Under the pieces are notes generated by a model. That model had not been told where the DNA came from and did no database searches. It saw only the letters and a list, made by a program, of their open reading frames with translations. Positions 6,140 to 9,995 of a stretch of 9,995 bases of DNA are shown here, in pieces. Position numbers and translations under genes: made by a program. Within the stretch, counting starts at the first letter, position 1. Every line of letters begins with the position of its first letter. The DNA lies in contig JAITES010000238.1 of the NCBI GenBank assembly GCA_031281925.1, positions 1 to 9,995 of the forward strand, read 5' to 3'. The stretch comes from Treponema sp. (GTDB lineage: Bacteria > Spirochaetota > Spirochaetia > Treponematales > Breznakiellaceae).

Positions 6140-7912
6140 TCAGAACCCTTCATCCAAACGGCGGAGTTCCAGGCGCGCGGACAGATTGTTGGGATTGAGA
6201 TCCAGGGCGTACTGGAGGGCCCGGCGGCTGTCGGTGCTTTTTCCAAGGCTGCGGAGGCAGCGGGCAATGCGAACCTGGAGGCGGGAGGCCTTTGTCTTGA
6301 GGCTTGAGGTATATGCCGTTTCCCCCTCATTCAGCAGGCTTAGGGCTTTTTCGTAGGCTTCCAGGGCCGCGGAAGGTGCCCTGCGGGCTTCGAGGATCAG
6401 GCCCAGGTTGGCCTCAACCTGCCATCCGGCGGGGCTGAGGGCACGGAGCAGGCTTTGCGCCTCGTCCAGTTCTCCCCTTTCCATGAGGGAGAGGGCTTCG
6501 TAGAAACCGATCCATGAGCCGTTGAAGCCGGTATGACGTTTTGCGGCTTCGAGGAGTATCGCCGTCTCTTCCCGCTGACGCTGGTAGCTGAAATACCATG
6601 CCGCCCAGCGGTACAGGGCCTCTTCTTCGCTATGCCGGTTGACGAGGAGCCATGTTTCCGCAACGGTACGGTCTACAGGCCATGTTTCGGATCGGCGGCG
6701 GAGTAGTTCCAGATCGCTCTGGTAATCCTGTTCTCCGCCGCTTTCCAGCACCGCCTGGGCCCGGCCGGTTTCCAGAAGCCGGGTGTAGCGGATGGATGCA
6801 AATTTGCGGAGGCTATCTCCGGGATTCTGTGAACCTGCAAGGGGGAGAAGGCTAAAGAGTTCTTCGAGCTTTTGGGATTCCTCCTCCCGGGTTTGGGCCC
6901 CCGCGGCAAGGTTGTAGAGGCTGCGGGCCTGTATGTTCCGGGATGCGGTGTTCAATTCCATCGGGCCTGCGGAGGCAAGGATGCTCCAGAGATTGCGGGC
7001 CCCGCTCCTGTCCCCGGCGAGGGCCAGTCCGGAGGCGGCCATGGCGAGGCTTTCTTCATCGCCGAGCCGTGCAAAGAGTTCCGCGGAACGGCGGGGATCG
7101 CCAAAATCATAGTAAAATTCCGCGGCAAGACGGATAAAGGAGGGGGGAATTTCTCCTCTCCCTTCCTCCCGCTGGCCCAGGGCATTTGCCTGTACATTCC
7201 GGCTAAAGGCACTAAGCTTTGAGGCAACTCGTCCTGCCGCTCCGGAAATGTCTCCGGCCAGAACGCGGAGCAGAATTATATCCGCGGCAAAACCGGCCTC
7301 TTCTTTTATATCTATGGTATCTGCGGAGATCTGGGAGAAGGCTGTTTCGGTTAGGGTTTCCAGAGCGGAGATGCCGGCGGCCCTTTGAGTGTCCGAAAGA
7401 TCCCCGAGGAGTACATGGATTGCCAGAACAAGGGGGCTCAGGGAAGCGTCACTCATGAGGGCGGCGTAAGAGACAAGGCTGTTTCTGCTTTCACCGGGAG
7501 AGGCTCCAAAAAGCAGGGATTCCGCGGCGACCGCGGCCAGGGGGCCTGAGTAGGGGAAGGCGGCCGCCGCCCTCCGGGCCGCCCCGGTATAGGGCTCAAG
7601 GAACCGGGGATCCTCCGTCACAAGCTGCCGCCGCCGTTTAAGCAGGGAAAGCTGCGCTTCAACGCCGCCTGCCTCCCCCTCAAGCCGGTCAAGGATCCGC
7701 CAGAGGGCCTCATTGTTCCTGCCGCCTGAACGGGAAACATGGAGATCGTACTCCCTCAGTGACTGATACCAGTCGCCCCGGGCAAGAACCGCATCCGTTC
7801 CGGCTCTTTCGGAGAAAAGGGTAAGGGCGATAAGGGATCCGAGGAGCAGCACGGCAATGGAAAGTCCGGCGATACAGACAATGAGTATCTTTTTTATCCC
7901 CGGATCTCTCAC
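6140..7912 (-). CDS. Membrane-anchored TPR-repeat protein of unknown function
   Basis: I do not recognise a specific family for this 590-residue protein. One strong transmembrane helix lies at about 8-33 (ILIVCIAGLSIAVLLLGSLIALTLF). Only a few residues precede it, so the protein is probably inserted with most of it in the periplasm. The rest is helical and Ala/Leu/Glu-rich, like degenerate TPR/Sel1-type repeats. The clearest units are near the C-terminus: about 496-527 (ending ALEAYEKALSLL) and 543-576 (ending ALQYALDLNPNN). Such proteins scaffold envelope complexes, but the partner is unknown. The start is a GTG whose GTGA overlaps the nusB stop by four bases, which points to translational coupling. 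I recall a hypothetical protein at the same place in T. pallidum. No convincing terminator follows, so some readthrough into groES is possible. Confidence 0.85.
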   Translation of the reverse strand: MRDPGIKKILIVCIAGLSIAVLLLGSLIALTLFSERAGTDAVLARGDWYQSLREYDLHVSRSGGRNNEALWRILDRLEGEAGGVEAQLSLLKRRRQLVTEDPRFLEPYTGAARRAAAAFPYSGPLAAVAAESLLFGASPGESRNSLVSYAALMSDASLSPLVLAIHVLLGDLSDTQRAAGISALETLTETAFSQISADTIDIKEEAGFAADIILLRVLAGDISGAAGRVASKLSAFSRNVQANALGQREEGRGEIPPSFIRLAAEFYYDFGDPRRSAELFARLGDEESLAMAASGLALAGDRSGARNLWSILASAGPMELNTASRNIQARSLYNLAAGAQTREEESQKLEELFSLLPLAGSQNPGDSLRKFASIRYTRLLETGRAQAVLESGGEQDYQSDLELLRRRSETWPVDRTVAETWLLVNRHSEEEALYRWAAWYFSYQRQREETAILLEAAKRHTGFNGSWIGFYEALSLMERGELDEAQSLLRALSPAGWQVEANLGLILEARRAPSAALEAYEKALSLLNEGETAYTSSLKTKASRLQVRIARCLRSLGKSTDSRRALQYALDLNPNNLSARLELRRLDEGF

Positions 7913-8400
7913 GGTTTTCCGGCCCCCAGGGTTTTCCGGATGGAATCCAGCACGCCGTTGATAAAACGGTAGGACTCATCGGTACCGAATTCTCTGGAGA
8001 TGCCGATGGCTTCGTTGATGATGATCGAAGGGGCCATATCCTGAAACATGAGGGCATAGACGCTCATTCTGAGGATAGCCAGATCCACCCGGTTAAGCCG
8101 GGACAGATCCCAGTTTTCCAGGTGATTTTTGATCATGGCGTCGATGGCTTTGAGATTTTCTATGGTGCCGGTGATGAGAAGCCGGGAAAAACCCAGTGTC
8201 GCTTCGTCCATGGCGGCAAGTTTTTCCGCTTCCAGCCAGGAAAACTTAAGAAATTCTTCCAATGGCACAGAAGCCGGTTCCTGCGAACGCATCTGCACCT
8301 GCGAATGCATCTGCATCCCCTGGCTTTCAATTGCCCGGCGTGATTCCCAGGCATAGAGAGCCTGAAAAGCCAGAATACGCCCTTTCCTGCGGGATGCCAT
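7909..8400 (-). CDS. nusB: Transcription antitermination factor NusB
   Basis: NusB binds NusE (ribosomal protein S10) and boxA RNA to prevent premature termination in rRNA operons. The 163-residue protein begins MASRRKGRILAFQALYAWE, the typical first NusB helix. It ends with the conserved half DLSRLNRVDLAILRMSVYALM, then APSIIINEAIGISREFG and FINGVLDSI. It is longer than the usual 130-140 residues because of an insertion at about 22-48 after the first helix. That insertion contains a tandem hexapeptide, MQMHSQ-VQMRSQ (29-40). The ATG at 8400 is three bases after the stop of the PPIase gene. The stop overlaps the start of the TPR gene, so the three genes are probably co-transcribed. No good Shine-Dalgarno is seen, so translation is likely coupled. 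Confidence 0.95.
   Translation of the reverse strand: MASRRKGRILAFQALYAWESRRAIESQGMQMHSQVQMRSQEPASVPLEEFLKFSWLEAEKLAAMDEATLGFSRLLITGTIENLKAIDAMIKNHLENWDLSRLNRVDLAILRMSVYALMFQDMAPSIIINEAIGISREFGTDESYRFINGVLDSIRKTLGAGKP
8282..8317 (-). repeat. 18-bp tandem duplication inside nusB
   Basis: Two adjacent 18-base units (8282-8299 and 8300-8317) match at 16 of 18 positions and stay in frame. They encode MQMHSQ and VQMRSQ in the linker after the first NusB helix. The close match suggests a fairly recent slippage duplication. Confidence 0.8.
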
Positions 8401-8403
8401 GAA

Positions 8404-9462
8404 TTACCAGACTATATTCTTCTCAAACACCTGAAAAGACCTGTTCCCCGCCCTCAGTTCGCTTATCAGTTCCTGGCTGACCTGTTCGACGGCAATCTGC
8501 TGCCGCTGCTGATACATGCTCTGTTTGATGTAATCTTTAATGGTAGAACGCGAACCCAGGGGGTATTCGTCCCGGAGTTCAAGGAATTTTTTCCCCAGAA
8601 TCTGGGTTACCTTGATGATATGGTAGCCCTGCACACCTTCGATAACCCTGGAAACTTCACCCTGCTTCATGCTGAAGCCTACTTTGATGAAATCATCCCC
8701 CATGATCTGCCGGGTTTCCCCGTTTCTGGGCAGTATATTGGAGTCCGCCGCTTCAAATTCCGCACCCCGAACCTTGCCGCGCTGGGCGGTTTCATCAAAT
8801 TTGCTGGCGTCCCTGCCAATTTCCGCGGCGAGCCGGTCCGCTATGGCCTTTGCCCTGGTTTTCCCCGCCTGATCATTGGGCCGGAAGGGAACGTTGATCA
8901 TGGAAAACCCGAGAAGTCTCGGCTGGACAAAGACGGTTTCTCCCACTTCAAATTCATAGGCAACTTCATCGTCGGTAGGTTCTTTGAGCAGGTTCTTGAT
9001 CGTGTCCTGCTTCTTGGACATCAGATACTTCTGGGTTAAAAGCTGGCGGCGCAGATATTCCCGGAACGCGGGCATTTCAAGGCCGGTGCCCTGGAGCACA
9101 CGTTCGGCAAATTCCCTGTCATCAGGCTGGTGGCCGATTTGCTGGGCCATCTGATAACGATAGGCATCCAGCTGCTGGTTGAGTTCGGTTTCGGAAAGAC
9201 TTACCTTGTCCCGTTCGGCCGCCTGGAGCGCAAGCCGCTCATTGATCATCACATCCAGAACCTGCCGCCTTTCCGTGCTGTTAAGCGTTCTGCCCATGGT
9301 TTTTTCCATTCTGGACACTTCGTTCTTCAACATTCTAAGGGTGATAGGATCCTGCCGGACAAGGTTTACCATGGCGACATTTTGAAGATCCGACTGGGCA
9401 AACGCAAGGGCGCTTACCAGAAGGCCCAGGACGATACATAAACTTGCTCTTTTCATATTCAT
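8404..9462 (-). CDS. Exported SurA/parvulin-like peptidyl-prolyl isomerase family protein
   Basis: This is likely a periplasmic folding factor or chaperone for envelope proteins. A Sec signal peptide covers about the first 22 residues: a basic MNMKR, the core LCIVLGLLVSALAFA, and cleavage before QSD. No lipobox is seen. An N-terminal SurA/trigger-like helical region follows (about 38-163). A parvulin-like domain (about 183-288) ends in GVQGYHIIKVTQI, then a C-terminal helix. The front half of the parvulin motif is poorly kept: the usual His-Ile-Leu strand reads FSMINVPF and there is no GGDLGW. Catalysis may be weak or lost. The start at 9462 (352 residues) is preferred because AGGA (9472-9469) is six bases away; the in-frame ATG at 9468 abuts it. 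nusB follows after three bases, alaS precedes. From memory T. pallidum has a basic membrane protein of this family (Tpn39b) at this place. Confidence 0.88.
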   Translation of the reverse strand: MNMKRASLCIVLGLLVSALAFAQSDLQNVAMVNLVRQDPITLRMLKNEVSRMEKTMGRTLNSTERRQVLDVMINERLALQAAERDKVSLSETELNQQLDAYRYQMAQQIGHQPDDREFAERVLQGTGLEMPAFREYLRRQLLTQKYLMSKKQDTIKNLLKEPTDDEVAYEFEVGETVFVQPRLLGFSMINVPFRPNDQAGKTRAKAIADRLAAEIGRDASKFDETAQRGKVRGAEFEAADSNILPRNGETRQIMGDDFIKVGFSMKQGEVSRVIEGVQGYHIIKVTQILGKKFLELRDEYPLGSRSTIKDYIKQSMYQQRQQIAVEQVSQELISELRAGNRSFQVFEKNIVW

Positions 9463-9482
9463 TTTCATTCCTATATATAAAT

Positions 9483-9488
9483 ATTATA
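9483..9488 (-). promoter_or_regulatory. Possible -10 element for the PPIase-nusB-TPR operon
   Basis: A consensus TATAAT (9488-9483, minus strand) lies in a very AT-rich stretch between alaS and the PPIase gene. Its predicted start near 9476 gives a leader of about 14 bases that includes the AGGA. No good -35 is found 16-18 bases upstream, and AT-richness could give this hexamer by chance. Confidence 0.4.
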
Positions 9489-9536
9489 TAATAACAAACG
9501 GCGTCCCGGGAAGACACAGTTCAAAGCAATTTTATC

Positions 9537-9995
9537 CTATTCCAGTACCGCCCGGATACGCCTTACCCCGGCGGAGGAACTCTGCTCCTTCTGGATTCTG
9601 AATTTCCCTATGATCCCGGTATGCTCTACATGGGGGCCGCCGCAGACCTCTTTTGAAAAGAAATCCACAGGAGAGCGGCCGATTGTATAGACCTTCACCT
9701 GGTTTTCATACTTTTCCCCGAAGAGGGCGGTGGCTCCCGCGGCTTTCGCCTCGTCAAGGCTCATCACCTCCATGCGTACCGGCAGATCCTTTTCGATCTG
9801 CTCGTTTACAATGGCCTGGACTTTGGCGACTTCATCTTCGGTCATGGGCGCGGGGTGGGAGAAGTCGAAACGCATCCGCTCCGCCGTTATATTGCTCCCC
9901 TTCTGGGCCACGTGATCCCCCAGCACCATGCGGAGGGCCTTGTGGAGCAGATGGGTTGCGGTGTGGTATTTGACCGCCATCTCCCCCTGATCCCC
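9537..9995 (-). CDS. alaS: Alanyl-tRNA synthetase, C-terminal end (rest outside window)
   Basis: AlaRS charges tRNA-Ala; the part seen here is the editing domain that hydrolyses mischarged Ser- and Gly-tRNA-Ala. 152 residues are visible and the frame is open at the window edge. The editing motif HTATH supplies two zinc ligands (His 11 and 15 of the visible fragment), and CGGPH supplies the other Cys and His (118 and 122). DFSHPAPM, ALFGEKYENQVKV and the final SSSAGVRRIRAVLE match the E. coli enzyme closely. The protein stops right after this tRNA-SAD unit. The roughly 200-residue C-terminal oligomerisation domain (C-Ala) of most bacterial AlaRS is missing, which is known for spirochaetes such as Borrelia and Treponema with enzymes of about 600 residues. 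A free-standing AlaX editing protein is unlikely given the frame continues upstream as in AlaRS (GDQGEMAVKYHTATH). Confidence 0.93.
   Translation of the reverse strand, partial: GDQGEMAVKYHTATHLLHKALRMVLGDHVAQKGSNITAERMRFDFSHPAPMTEDEVAKVQAIVNEQIEKDLPVRMEVMSLDEAKAAGATALFGEKYENQVKVYTIGRSPVDFFSKEVCGGPHVEHTGIIGKFRIQKEQSSSAGVRRIRAVLE

Noticed and set aside
6397..7458. Several 60-116-codon open frames on both strands within the TPR gene
   Set aside because: The 590-residue frame starts in coupled fashion from nusB and has a clear membrane helix and TPR-like units; the others are shadows of a GC-rich gene.

Overview
The window looks like chromosomal backbone of a Treponema-like spirochaete of moderately high GC. 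Three things point there. The AlaS protein ends right after its editing domain, as the short spirochaete AlaRS do. A groES gene stands without groEL. The block sigma factor / groES / TPR protein / nusB / exported PPIase / alaS is, from memory, the same order as a locus in Treponema pallidum (about TP1012-TP1017); no database search was possible. No mobile element, CRISPR array, tRNA or rRNA was seen.

Layout. Positions 1-4532 read on the + strand: the 3' part of an AAA-type ATPase gene cut by the window edge, then proS (prolyl-tRNA synthetase), then a MATE-family efflux transporter. Neither proS nor the MATE gene has a Shine-Dalgarno sequence. Each has an extended -10 element (TGnTAnnnT) placed exactly six bases before the ATG, which predicts leaderless mRNAs. 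Positions 4601-9995 read on the - strand. From right to left they hold the end of alaS, a secreted SurA/parvulin-like protein, nusB, a membrane-anchored TPR protein, groES, and a compact sigma-70-family factor. The two halves converge at about 4533-4600.

Regulation. The PPIase, nusB and TPR genes are packed tightly (3-base gap, then a 4-base overlap) and look like one transcript. groES has its own good sigma-70-type promoter and a strong Shine-Dalgarno, and is followed by two tandem terminator-like hairpins. The most striking point lies beyond these hairpins: the sigma-factor gene has a near-perfect sigma-54 promoter (TGGCAC-N5-TTGCT). It sits about 24 bases plus a ribosome-binding site upstream of the start and is preceded by A-tract repeats phased every 10 bp. 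This predicts a sigma-54 to sigma-70-family cascade, similar in logic to the RpoN-RpoS pathway of Borrelia.

Functional theme. The genes serve protein synthesis and folding: two tRNA synthetases, transcription antitermination (NusB), the GroES co-chaperonin and a periplasmic folding factor. An alternative sigma factor and a transporter accompany them. Large open frames antisense to the AAA gene, proS and the TPR gene were judged to be shadows of GC-rich coding sequence.
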